From NCBI GenBank assembly GCA_044358015.1, contig JBIKOO010000035.1, positions 1 through 16,965 on the forward strand: a stretch of DNA of 16,965 nucleotides, read 5' to 3'. The notes under the pieces are model-generated. The model saw nothing but the letters and a program-made list of their open reading frames with translations. It did not search any database and had not been told where the DNA came from. This DNA is from Casp-actino8 sp044358015. GTDB taxonomy: Bacteria > Actinomycetota > Acidimicrobiia > Acidimicrobiales > Ilumatobacteraceae. Below, in pieces: positions 7,674 through 14,012 of this stretch. Both the position numbers and the translations under genes were made by a program. Every line of letters begins with the position of its first letter. The stretch's first letter is position 1.

Positions 7674-8945
7674 ATGAAACCGACCATCGCCCTTGACCAG
7701 TCTCTGATCCTCACGCAACACGACGAAGTCGTCAACTTATTGCTGGAACTCACCGCACCTCCAGCGCCCGCAGTTGAACGCGCCCCACTTGATATCGCCT
7801 TGGTCATCGACCGTTCCGGATCAATGCAGGGCGAACCGATGGCTGCAGTGCGTAAAGCAGTACTGGAGTTGATTCGTGTCGCCGGACCACAAGACCGCAT
7901 CGCCGTCGTCGCATTTGATTCGCACATTGAAACAGTGCTCCCACTGGCACATCACAATGTTGATGTTGTTCGGCGTCAAATAGAAAATGTCCATAGTCGT
8001 GGCTCGACCAATTTGTCAGGTGGCTGGTTGGAGGGTTGCGCAATCCTTTCAAACGCTCCGGTAGTTGCTGGACGTGCACCCGCAATCAAGCGCATTGTTG
8101 TTCTGACCGATGGCCATGCGAACTCTGGCATCCAGAATCACGATGAGTTGTGCACCATGACCCGTGGAGGAGTCACGCATGGCATCAGCACATCCATGAT
8201 CGGCTTTGCCAATGGACACGACGAAACATTGCTGGCCGGTATGGCTGATTCTGGCGGCGGCAACGACTACTGGTGCGCTGGACCAGATCAAGCGCTTGAT
8301 GTGTTTAATCAAGAATTCGCCGGTCTGGCCAGTGTTGTCGCACAAAACATTTCAGTGGCAATTCAACCGACCGAGTCAACGGCCGCTTTTGAAGTACTCA
8401 ATGAATACGACATCATCAACATGCCAACAGTTCTCGGATTACAAAAGGTCGTCATCGGCGATGCGTGTGGCGATGAAGTACGTCGAATCGTGGTGCGCTT
8501 CACTCTTCGTCCACGTTTGCTGCCAGGCGCATTTACCATCGCGAATCTCACAGTGCAATGGGCCTCAACAGTTGGGTCAATCGCTCTTCATGAAACACAG
8601 ATTCCCGTTGTTGTTACTGCAACCGACGACAACGCTGAAATTCGTGAAGTCGACCCTCGGGTCACCCACCAAGTACTTCTCTTGAAAGTTGCCAAACTTC
8701 GTCGTGATGCGATTGCGCTGGCTCGTCATCGCAAGATAGACGAGGCCCGCGATCTTTTCAATCAAGCCATCGCAACATTGGTCGCCATCGGTGCCGATCC
8801 GAGCGAAATCCATGAATTGGTGGAACTGGCTAGTCGCCTTGAAGAGTTCACTGAGCGCGATATGAAGGCGCAATTTTCGACAATGCGTTCGACCAACAAA
8901 GGCCGCAAGGGTCGATTTGATCCGAACGACCCCTTCAACCGCTGA
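7674..8945 (+). CDS. Von Willebrand factor type A (VWA) domain protein
   Basis: A 423-residue cytoplasmic protein; no signal peptide or membrane segment. A VWA domain spans about residues 38-225, with a complete metal-ion-dependent adhesion site: D46-x-S48-x-S50 (DRSGS), T112 in G-S-T-N-L and D146 in V-L-T-D-G. The middle part is rich in beta strands (I-S-V-A-I-Q-P-T ... G-A-F-T-I-A-N-L-T-V), as in stand-alone bacterial VWA proteins related to the YfbK/inter-alpha-trypsin-inhibitor type. The C-terminal 90 residues are helical with a TPR-like R-x-x-I-D-E-A-R-D-L-F-x-x-A stretch, then a basic tail (NKGRKGRFD). The ATG at 7674 was chosen because the family sequence begins there and the upstream frame would read through the palindrome; the ribosome binding site is weak. 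The partner is unknown; no MoxR ATPase is in the window. Confidence 0.87.
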   Translation: MKPTIALDQSLILTQHDEVVNLLLELTAPPAPAVERAPLDIALVIDRSGSMQGEPMAAVRKAVLELIRVAGPQDRIAVVAFDSHIETVLPLAHHNVDVVRRQIENVHSRGSTNLSGGWLEGCAILSNAPVVAGRAPAIKRIVVLTDGHANSGIQNHDELCTMTRGGVTHGISTSMIGFANGHDETLLAGMADSGGGNDYWCAGPDQALDVFNQEFAGLASVVAQNISVAIQPTESTAAFEVLNEYDIINMPTVLGLQKVVIGDACGDEVRRIVVRFTLRPRLLPGAFTIANLTVQWASTVGSIALHETQIPVVVTATDDNAEIREVDPRVTHQVLLLKVAKLRRDAIALARHRKIDEARDLFNQAIATLVAIGADPSEIHELVELASRLEEFTERDMKAQFSTMRSTNKGRKGRFDPNDPFNR

Positions 8946-8989
8946 GCGTCTCGGTTATTGTTTTCCTCAATGACACATTGGGGGAAACA

Positions 8990-9964
8990 ATGACCGAGCG
9001 TTTTGAAAATGGGTTTGCTGGACGAGTTGCCGTCGTGACGGGTGGCGGCACCGGCATGGGTCGTGAACTTGTGCGCCAGCTCACCGCCGACGGCTGCGAT
9101 GTGGCGACCTGCGATGTCATGGAAGACACCCTCGCCGAAACGGTGGCTATCTGTGCAGCCGATGGCAATAGCGGGAAAATCTTGACGGGTATCGCCGATG
9201 TATCAATCGAGTCTCAAGTGTTGGCGTTTCGTGATGCCGTTGCCGCATGGCGCCCGCATGTGAATCTATTGTTCAACAATGCCGGCATCGGCGGTGGCGG
9301 AAGCATCGTTGATGATGATCGTGAGTCTTGGGAAAAGACTTTTGGAGTCTGTTGGTACGGGGTGTACTACAACACTCGTGCGTTCTTGCAGTTGTTGCTC
9401 GACGCACCAATCGGCCATGTCGTTAATACCAGTTCGGTCAATGGTTTTTGGGCTTCACTTGGCCCCAACGTTCCCCATACGGCATACAGTGCGGCGAAGT
9501 TTGCGGTGAAGGGCTTCACCGAAGCACTGATCACCGATTTCCGCATGAATGCCCCAACGTTGCGGGCATCAGTTGTCATGCCTGGCCACATCGGTACTTC
9601 AATTGCGATCAACTCGCGCAAACTGCTTGGGGCTGATCCTAAAGAAATGACTGAAGAACAGATTGCTCAGATGCGCACACGTTTAGCCAAGGCTGGACTC
9701 GATGTCAGCGCCGCGAGTGACGAAGACTTACGTCTCGGCATTCAGGCCCAAGGTGAACAATTCCGCGACAACGCCCCGATGTCTGCAGCCGAAGCGACCG
9801 GAGTCATTTTGAATGGTGTGAAGCGCGGCGACTGGCGCATCTTGGTGGGTGCGGATGCAGTGATTCTCGATGAGATGGTTCGCGAATTCCCGACCGATGC
9901 TTACTTGCCCGACTTCATGGAACGAGTTCAAGCTCGTGGAGTCTTCAGCGGGTTCACCAACTAA
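8990..9964 (+). CDS. Short-chain dehydrogenase/reductase (classical SDR)
   Basis: NAD(P)-dependent oxidoreductase of 324 residues, longer than the 250-residue norm because of a helical insert at about 210-265 (A-D-P-K-E-M-T-E-E-Q onward) and a C-terminal extension. The cofactor motif T-G-G-G-T-G-M-G is at 17-24, N-N-A-G at 96-99, the catalytic Ser is S148 or S149, and Y166-x3-K170 (YSAAK) completes the site. An acidic residue after strand 2 (C-D-V-M-E-D) hints at NAD rather than NADP. The ATG at 8990 was preferred over an in-frame TTG at 8978 because GGGGGA at 8980-8985 is then well placed as ribosome binding site. The substrate is not evident. It lies 44 bp behind the VWA gene on the same strand. 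Confidence 0.92.
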   Translation: MTERFENGFAGRVAVVTGGGTGMGRELVRQLTADGCDVATCDVMEDTLAETVAICAADGNSGKILTGIADVSIESQVLAFRDAVAAWRPHVNLLFNNAGIGGGGSIVDDDRESWEKTFGVCWYGVYYNTRAFLQLLLDAPIGHVVNTSSVNGFWASLGPNVPHTAYSAAKFAVKGFTEALITDFRMNAPTLRASVVMPGHIGTSIAINSRKLLGADPKEMTEEQIAQMRTRLAKAGLDVSAASDEDLRLGIQAQGEQFRDNAPMSAAEATGVILNGVKRGDWRILVGADAVILDEMVREFPTDAYLPDFMERVQARGVFSGFTN

Positions 9965-9998
9965 CTGGTTCTTGCCAATTATTGATGACTTTGTTCTC

Positions 9999-10027
9999 TT
10001 GATTCTCAAGGTCAGCAGACGCACAAT
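9999..10027 (+). promoter_or_regulatory. Putative leaderless promoter of ald (TTGATT, 17 bp, CACAAT)
   Basis: TTGATT at 9999-10004 and CACAAT at 10022-10027 are separated by 17 bp, and 6 nt separate CACAAT from the ATG at 10034. Transcription would then start at or next to the first base of the start codon. No ribosome binding site is present upstream of the ATG, which fits. Confidence 0.5.
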
Positions 10028-10033
10028 GGTGGC

Positions 10034-11140
10034 ATGGTGCAACAGTGGGCGTTACCCCAAGTCGTCGGAGTGCTCAGCGAGGTTAAAGCCAACGAGCGGC
10101 GAGTCGCGCTCACGCCTAACGGGGCCAAAGCCTTAATAGATGATGGTCGCCTGGTGGTCGTGCAAGCCGGCGCGGGCCTCGGCTCTGGGTTTTCCGATCG
10201 CGAATACTCCGATGCCGGAGCGATCATCGTTAACACACCTCACGAAGTATTCACCCAAGCGACCCTGTTGTTGCATGTGAAAGAACCTCAAGAATCGGAG
10301 TTTCAATGTTTCCAACCTCACCACACGCTTTTCACGTATCTTCACCTTGCAGCCGAAGCCAAAGTTGCTGATGCTTTATGCGCTTCGGGTTGCCGAGCAA
10401 TTGCCTACGAATCTGTTGAAATTGATCGCCATTATCCGTTGCTCGCTCCCATGAGCGCTGTCGCCGGTCGACTAGCCACGCAATTGGCGGCGTCATTTTT
10501 GGAAGCCCGCACTGGTGGTCGCGGCGTACTACTTGGCGGCATTCCTGGTGTTGAACCGGCAACGGTGTTAGTGATCGGTGCGGGAGTTTCGGGACGTCAT
10601 GCCGCAGAGGTCGCTGCTGGAATGGGTGCTGAGGTCATCATTGCCGACATCAACCTCGAGCGCGCCCAGCAGGTTGCCGCGTTGTGCGGACCACGAGCGC
10701 GAGCTGTGCAATCTGGGTCTGAGATCATTGAGCACATTGCGCCAGAGTGCGAAGTCATCATTGGAGCAGTGCTCTCCCCCGGTCATCGCGCGCCGCAAGT
10801 GATTACCTCACGCATTCTTGAACTGATGCCCGAAGGTGCAGTTGTCGTTGATATCGCCATTGATCAAGGTGGATGCGTTGAAGGAGTGCAAGCAACATCG
10901 CACACCGATCCAGTTCGATCAATGGGCCATGTTCGAGTATCAGCAACTCCGAATATGCCGGCGGCAGTTCCGCGGACTTCAACGACTGCTTTGACTGCGG
11001 CGACATTGCCATACATCCGAGCGCTCGCTGCAGGCTGGACACACGCTGTCACTGTTCATCCTGAACTCATCGGCGCGGTCAATGTGCAATCTGGCGAGAT
11101 TGTTCATCCAGCCATTCGCGAGGAACTTGCCAAACGTTGA
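10034..11140 (+). CDS. ald: Alanine dehydrogenase
   Basis: Catalyses reversible NAD-dependent deamination of L-alanine to pyruvate and ammonia in the cytoplasm; usually hexameric. The 368 residues match the family length of about 370. The N-terminal signature E-V-K-A-N-E-R-R-V-A-L-T-P is at 16-28, with substrate-binding R23, catalytic K83 (HVKEP), H104 (YLHLAAE) and D277 (AIDQGG), equivalent to R15, K75, H96 and D270 of well-studied homologues. The Rossmann motif G-A-G-V-S-G is at 182-187, with D205 after strand 2 for NAD. The C-terminal N-M-P-A-A-V-P-R-T-S-T is also typical. It has its own promoter candidate and no ribosome binding site, so it is probably transcribed alone as a leaderless mRNA. 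A GTG one codon later is an alternative start. Confidence 0.96.
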   Translation: MVQQWALPQVVGVLSEVKANERRVALTPNGAKALIDDGRLVVVQAGAGLGSGFSDREYSDAGAIIVNTPHEVFTQATLLLHVKEPQESEFQCFQPHHTLFTYLHLAAEAKVADALCASGCRAIAYESVEIDRHYPLLAPMSAVAGRLATQLAASFLEARTGGRGVLLGGIPGVEPATVLVIGAGVSGRHAAEVAAGMGAEVIIADINLERAQQVAALCGPRARAVQSGSEIIEHIAPECEVIIGAVLSPGHRAPQVITSRILELMPEGAVVVDIAIDQGGCVEGVQATSHTDPVRSMGHVRVSATPNMPAAVPRTSTTALTAATLPYIRALAAGWTHAVTVHPELIGAVNVQSGEIVHPAIREELAKR

Positions 11141-11156
11141 TGTGACATACTGATTT

Positions 11157-11220
11157 CCCGAATTACCGATATCCCGAACTACCGATATCCCGAACTACCG
11201 ATATCCCGAATTACCGATAT
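11157..11220. repeat. Four tandem copies of a 16-bp unit
   Basis: The unit CCCGAAYTACCGATAT occurs four times head to tail at 11157-11172, 11173-11188, 11189-11204 and 11205-11220. Copies 1 and 4 have T at the variable base, copies 2 and 3 have C. The last copy contains the TAA stop (read on the minus strand) of the 61-residue gene; every copy carries TAA or TAG on that strand. The array occupies most of the space between the ald and 61-residue gene stops. There are no spacers, so it is not a CRISPR. The final copy plus TTCGG can form a 5-bp stem, too weak for a convincing terminator. Confidence 0.92.
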
Positions 11221-11396
11221 TTCGGACAGAGGTTTTGGCCATCGTCAGAATGTTGACTTTGTCGATGGCCGCACGATTGACAAACGGGATCAGTGCGGCG
11301 GCGAATTCGTTCATCCCGTGCGCTCTCCATCGCTGCCTTCCGTTCAGCCTTTTTCTTGCCATGTCGATACGACAAATAAGCACCAAACAATCCCAT
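11211..11396 (-). CDS. Small zinc-binding-like hypothetical protein, 61 residues
   Basis: A 61-residue protein that I cannot name. The N-terminus M-G-L-F-G-A-Y-L-S-Y is short and hydrophobic, followed by a strongly basic helix (R-H-G-K-K-K-A-E-R-K, then R-I-R-R-R), and a C-terminal C39-x2-C42-G-H44 ... H49 ... C57 cluster that looks like a small zinc-binding knuckle. C-x2-C-G-H-x4-H-like patterns recur in short actinobacterial proteins of unknown role. The ATG at 11396 lies 2 bp after the stop of the 136-residue gene, so translation is probably coupled; the frame stays open far upstream but would overlap that gene entirely. The stop codon is inside the 16-bp tandem repeat, as if the array arose by copying the gene's 3' end. 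Confidence 0.6.
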   Translation of the reverse strand: MGLFGAYLSYRHGKKKAERKAAMESARDERIRRRTDPVCQSCGHRQSQHSDDGQNLCPKYR

Positions 11397-11398
11397 GA

Positions 11399-11809
11399 CT
11401 AGACGAATCGTTTCGGGATAACAGTTGGCTTGACCCGTCGCGTCCACAAAACGGGCAGACCCCGACGCTTCTTTGGCCAAAAATCTTCGTCCATCACGTT
11501 CTCGTCTTCCCAACCTAAGGGCATTTCGCCCGGGGGTAACTGAATGAACTGGCGAATGCGAAAGCCAATCTCGGCTGGGCATCCTGCTTCCTCCCAGAGT
11601 TCGACGTTGAACCGCGGGTCAGCAAAGATCAACTGCATGCGGCGTTCCATTTCGGCCCACCCAGTGAGCCGGCGATAACGCTTAACAATAAAGGCTTCCA
11701 TATTGTCAGTGGGGCAACCCGCCTTTTCCCACGCCGCTCTATCAAAATTCGGGTGGTCCCAAATGTCCCATTCCCAATCGTCCAATAAATAACTTGGTGG
11801 ATGACGCAC
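11399..11809 (-). CDS. Hypothetical protein with an internal duplication, 136 residues
   Basis: Not a family I recognise. The protein has 136 residues, is Trp-rich (8 or so), soluble, with an acidic first half and a basic tail (K-K-R-R-G ... R-R-V-K-P). It contains two copies of P-x-F-[DN]-x3-W-E-x-A-G-C-P, at residues 20-33 and 65-78, a period of 45 residues, which points to a duplicated helical unit. The GTG start at 11809 is supported by AAAGGA about 6 nt upstream. It is the first gene of a two-gene unit with the 61-residue zinc-like protein and is divergent from the acyl-CoA dehydrogenase gene, sharing a 107-bp upstream region. It is clearly coding on duplication, ribosome binding site and composition; function is unknown. 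Confidence 0.75.
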   Translation of the reverse strand: MRHPPSYLLDDWEWDIWDHPNFDRAAWEKAGCPTDNMEAFIVKRYRRLTGWAEMERRMQLIFADPRFNVELWEEAGCPAEIGFRIRQFIQLPPGEMPLGWEDENVMDEDFWPKKRRGLPVLWTRRVKPTVIPKRFV

Positions 11810-11880
11810 GTTGATCCTTTCGTTAGGAACTTTCCTGACACCACTTCAACGATCAGATTCCATCAAAATGTGCGCAGGCT

Positions 11881-11910
11881 TTGCTCATTGACCTTCATGG
11901 CTGAGATACT
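11881..11910 (+). promoter_or_regulatory. Putative leaderless promoter of the acyl-CoA dehydrogenase gene (TTGCTC, 18 bp, GATACT)
   Basis: TTGCTC at 11881-11886 and GATACT at 11905-11910 are 18 bp apart; 6 nt separate the -10 from the ATG at 11917. There is no ribosome binding site between them. This sits in the 107-bp divergent region shared with the 136-residue gene. Confidence 0.45.
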
Positions 11911-11916
11911 TATGTC

Positions 11917-13131
11917 ATGAGCACCGCCACATCAGTCGATACTGCCAAAGCCACCGTTGAAGCCGCACTCGATGCGCTTCTCGCCACCAACGATCCAAAG
12001 TCAATGGACAACGTTGCTTTCCGCGGAGCGCGTTACGACCACGGTTTGGCATGGGTGCACTTCCCCATTGATTGCGGCGGCCTTGGCGTTCGACCCGATC
12101 TCAACCGTCTCGTCGAAGAACGACTTCGCAAAGCTGGCGCGGCACCACAAGACCCCGCGACATTCTTCATTGCGCTGGCCGGACCAACAATTGCCACTCA
12201 TGGTTCTGATGAAGTGAAGAAGCGTTTCTTGCGCCCGATGTTCACCGGCGAAGAAAAGTGGTGTCAGTTGTTTAGTGAGCCTGGTGCTGGCTCCGACTTT
12301 GCTGGTCTCGGAACGCGTGCAGTACGCGACGGTGACGAATGGGTCATCAACGGACAAAAAGTTTGGAACACCTTGGCGCACCTCGCCGACTGGGGCATGC
12401 TCGTCACACGTACCGATCCCGATCAGCCCAAGCACAAGGGCATGACCTACTTCGCGATTGACATGCACTCACCAGGAGTTGAAGTTCGTCCACTGCGTCA
12501 GATCACCGGCGAAGCAGAATTCAACGAGGTCTACATGACCGATGCTCGAGTTCCTGATTCGCAACGAGTCGGCGAAGTCGGCGAAGGTTGGCGTGTTGCG
12601 CTCACGACTCTGATGAACGAGCGCACAGCAATCGGTGGCGGCGGTGGCGGAAACGCCAAGCGTCGCGGACCCATTGACGAAACCATTCGCATTTGGAAAG
12701 AACTGGCGCCAGAACTACAAACTGGTGCTCATAAAGATCAAATGATGCAGCTGTATTGCAAGAGCGAAGCACTTCGTTTAACGAATGCTCGCGGTGCGGC
12801 AGCAGCAAAGGCTGGCAACCCCGGACCAGAAGGCTCAATTGCCAAGTTGATGTTGGCCGAATTCAACAAGAAGGTCACCGAGTTCAGCGTTGAGTTGCTT
12901 GGAGCAAATGGCATGGTCGACTACGACTTCACTTTCCGTCGTCCCGATGGTTTGTCGGTTGATGGTTCAGAAGGCGGAGTACGCCACTCGTTCTTGCGTT
13001 CACGAGCCAACTCCATTGAAGGTGGCACGAGCGAGATCATGCGCAACATTTTGGGTGAGCAGGTTCTTGGTCTGCCAGGCGAACCCCGTGTTGACAAAGA
13101 TCAGCCGTGGATCAAAGTTCCGCGCAACTGA
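11917..13131 (+). CDS. Acyl-CoA dehydrogenase
   Basis: FAD-dependent enzyme that introduces the alpha-beta double bond in acyl-CoA thioesters (beta-oxidation, cytoplasm). The protein has 404 residues. After a short helical N-terminal domain comes the FAD/substrate region W-C-Q-L-F-S-E-P-G-A-G-S-D (about 114-126) and E-W-V-I-N-G-Q-K-V-W (about 141-150), then the C-terminal helical domain ending in S-I-E-G-G-T-S-E-I-M-R-N, where E368 is at the usual catalytic-base position. The G-G-G-G-G-G-N stretch (about 241-246) in the loop before the C-terminal domain is unusual. The F-S-E-P-G-A-G-S-D form and the C-terminal E-G-G-T-S-E are frequent in the actinobacterial FadE/steroid-type clades; the chain or ring substrate is not known. 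The gene is 31 bp upstream of arfB and has its own promoter candidate. Confidence 0.95.
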   Translation: MSTATSVDTAKATVEAALDALLATNDPKSMDNVAFRGARYDHGLAWVHFPIDCGGLGVRPDLNRLVEERLRKAGAAPQDPATFFIALAGPTIATHGSDEVKKRFLRPMFTGEEKWCQLFSEPGAGSDFAGLGTRAVRDGDEWVINGQKVWNTLAHLADWGMLVTRTDPDQPKHKGMTYFAIDMHSPGVEVRPLRQITGEAEFNEVYMTDARVPDSQRVGEVGEGWRVALTTLMNERTAIGGGGGGNAKRRGPIDETIRIWKELAPELQTGAHKDQMMQLYCKSEALRLTNARGAAAAKAGNPGPEGSIAKLMLAEFNKKVTEFSVELLGANGMVDYDFTFRRPDGLSVDGSEGGVRHSFLRSRANSIEGGTSEIMRNILGEQVLGLPGEPRVDKDQPWIKVPRN

Positions 13132-13150
13132 TTCATGCATTTTCTTGCGT

Positions 13151-13156
13151 CATAAT
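13151..13156 (+). promoter_or_regulatory. Putative -10 box of arfB (CATAAT)
   Basis: CATAAT matches 5 of 6 bases of TATAAT, and 6 nt separate it from the arfB GTG at 13163, in the 31-bp gap behind the acyl-CoA dehydrogenase gene. No -35 hexamer at the right distance is convincing. The position would give a leaderless mRNA beginning with GTG. Confidence 0.5.
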
Positions 13157-13162
13157 GGCGAG

Positions 13163-13555
13163 GTGAAAACAACGCGCGGAATCGAGATTCCTGATGACGC
13201 CATTGAATGGTCATTTGCTCGCTCCACAGGTGCTGGCGGTCAACATGTCAATAAGGTCTCATCAAAGGCCACTCTGACCGTTTTAACGGCTTCTCTGAGT
13301 GGATCAATCGTCAAGTGCGAGCGCATCGTTGCAGCCTTTGGTGAACAGATCACCGTGACCTGCCAAGAGACCCGTAGCCAGTGGCGCAACCGCGAGTTAT
13401 GCCTGGCCAAGCTCGTCGAGATGATTGATGTTGCTGCGGCTCCCCCGGCTCCACCACGGCGCAAGACAAAACCCAGCCGAGGTGCCATTGAACGACGGCT
13501 CTCAAGCAAGAAAAAGGACAGCGACAAGAAAGCGGGCCGACGGGGCGACTGGTGA
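13163..13555 (+). CDS. arfB: Alternative ribosome-rescue factor / peptidyl-tRNA hydrolase ArfB (YaeJ family)
   Basis: Releases the nascent chain from ribosomes stalled on mRNAs lacking a stop codon by hydrolysing peptidyl-tRNA. The 130 residues match the family (about 140 in E. coli). The catalytic GGQ is at residues 25-27 within S-T-G-A-G-G-Q-H-V-N-K-V-S-S-K, the RF1/RF2-like domain signature. The basic C-terminal tail (R-R-K-T-K-P-S-R-G-A-I-E-R-R-L, then S-K-K-K-D-S-D-K-K-A-G-R-R) is the part known to enter the empty mRNA channel, and it distinguishes ArfB from true release factors. The GTG at 13163 was chosen because the protein then begins at the usual point and a -10 box sits 6 nt upstream; the open frame extends upstream inside the acyl-CoA dehydrogenase gene. 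It is the first of four closely spaced plus-strand genes. Confidence 0.93.
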   Translation: MKTTRGIEIPDDAIEWSFARSTGAGGQHVNKVSSKATLTVLTASLSGSIVKCERIVAAFGEQITVTCQETRSQWRNRELCLAKLVEMIDVAAAPPAPPRRKTKPSRGAIERRLSSKKKDSDKKAGRRGDW

Positions 13556-13561
13556 CCCCGA

Positions 13562-13567
13562 TACCGT
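13562..13567 (+). promoter_or_regulatory. Possible internal -10 box before the DUF385 gene (TACCGT)
   Basis: TACCGT fits TANNNT and ends 7 nt before the ATG at 13575, in a 19-bp gap without a ribosome binding site. No -35 is visible. It could allow expression independent of arfB, but chance is possible. Confidence 0.3.
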
Positions 13568-13574
13568 AAACGCC

Positions 13575-14003
13575 ATGCCCAGTCGCTTTGTTTTGAAGTC
13601 CATGAATGCCATCCACAAGACACTCCTCACCGTGTCGTTTGGCAAGGTTGGCTGGGACGCTGGCAGGATGCCCGTTCTGAAGCTCACCACGACGGGTCGC
13701 AAGAGCGGACAAAAGCGTCTCGTCATGCTCACCTCGCCCATTCAGATTGGCGAAACGTGGGTCATTGTGGCCAGCAAAGGCGGCGACGACGATAATCCGG
13801 CTTGGTTCTTGAATTTGCAAGCCAACCCCACCGTTGAAGTTGATATTCGTGGCAAGAAGACCACTCGCACCGCCCGCATTGCCACTTCAGAAGAGCGTTC
13901 CAAGTTGTGGCCCGAAATCACCGCCAAGTACGCCAACTACGGCGGCTACCAAAACAAGACCGATCGCGAAATTCCTTTGGTGTTTCTCGAACTGAATTCG
14001 TGA
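13575..14003 (+). CDS. Deazaflavin (F420)-dependent nitroreductase-family protein (DUF385/Ddn-like)
   Basis: A 142-residue protein of the split-barrel FDOR group (PF04075), whose best-known member is Mycobacterium tuberculosis Ddn, an F420H2-dependent reductase. Family features seen: L-K-L-T-T-T-G-R-K-S-G-Q-K-R (about 35-48), A-S-K-G-G-D-D-D-N-P-A-W-F-L-N-L (about 66-81), A-N-P-T-V-E-V, and the C-terminal Y-A-N-Y-G-G-Y-Q-N-K-T ... P-L-V-F-L-E. No membrane segment is obvious, though the N-terminus is amphipathic. The physiological substrate is unknown; relatives reduce quinones or fatty acids. Start ATG at 13575 follows arfB by 19 bp; the frame runs further upstream but overlaps arfB. The next gene starts 9 bp after its stop, so the two are surely co-transcribed. 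Confidence 0.92.
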   Translation: MPSRFVLKSMNAIHKTLLTVSFGKVGWDAGRMPVLKLTTTGRKSGQKRLVMLTSPIQIGETWVIVASKGGDDDNPAWFLNLQANPTVEVDIRGKKTTRTARIATSEERSKLWPEITAKYANYGGYQNKTDREIPLVFLELNS

Positions 14004-14012
14004 CATTCATCA

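Noticed and set aside
11157..11220. Possible CRISPR array
   Set aside because: The 16-bp units touch each other with no spacers, and no cas genes are present.
11211..11582. A 123-codon reading of the small zinc-like gene
   Set aside because: The upstream 62 codons overlap the 136-residue gene in another frame and have Arg/Ser-rich shadow composition; the ATG at 11396, 2 bp after the previous stop, is a better start.
12890..13162. Upstream extension of arfB
   Set aside because: The extra codons lie within the acyl-CoA dehydrogenase gene in another frame, and ArfB proteins start near the chosen GTG.
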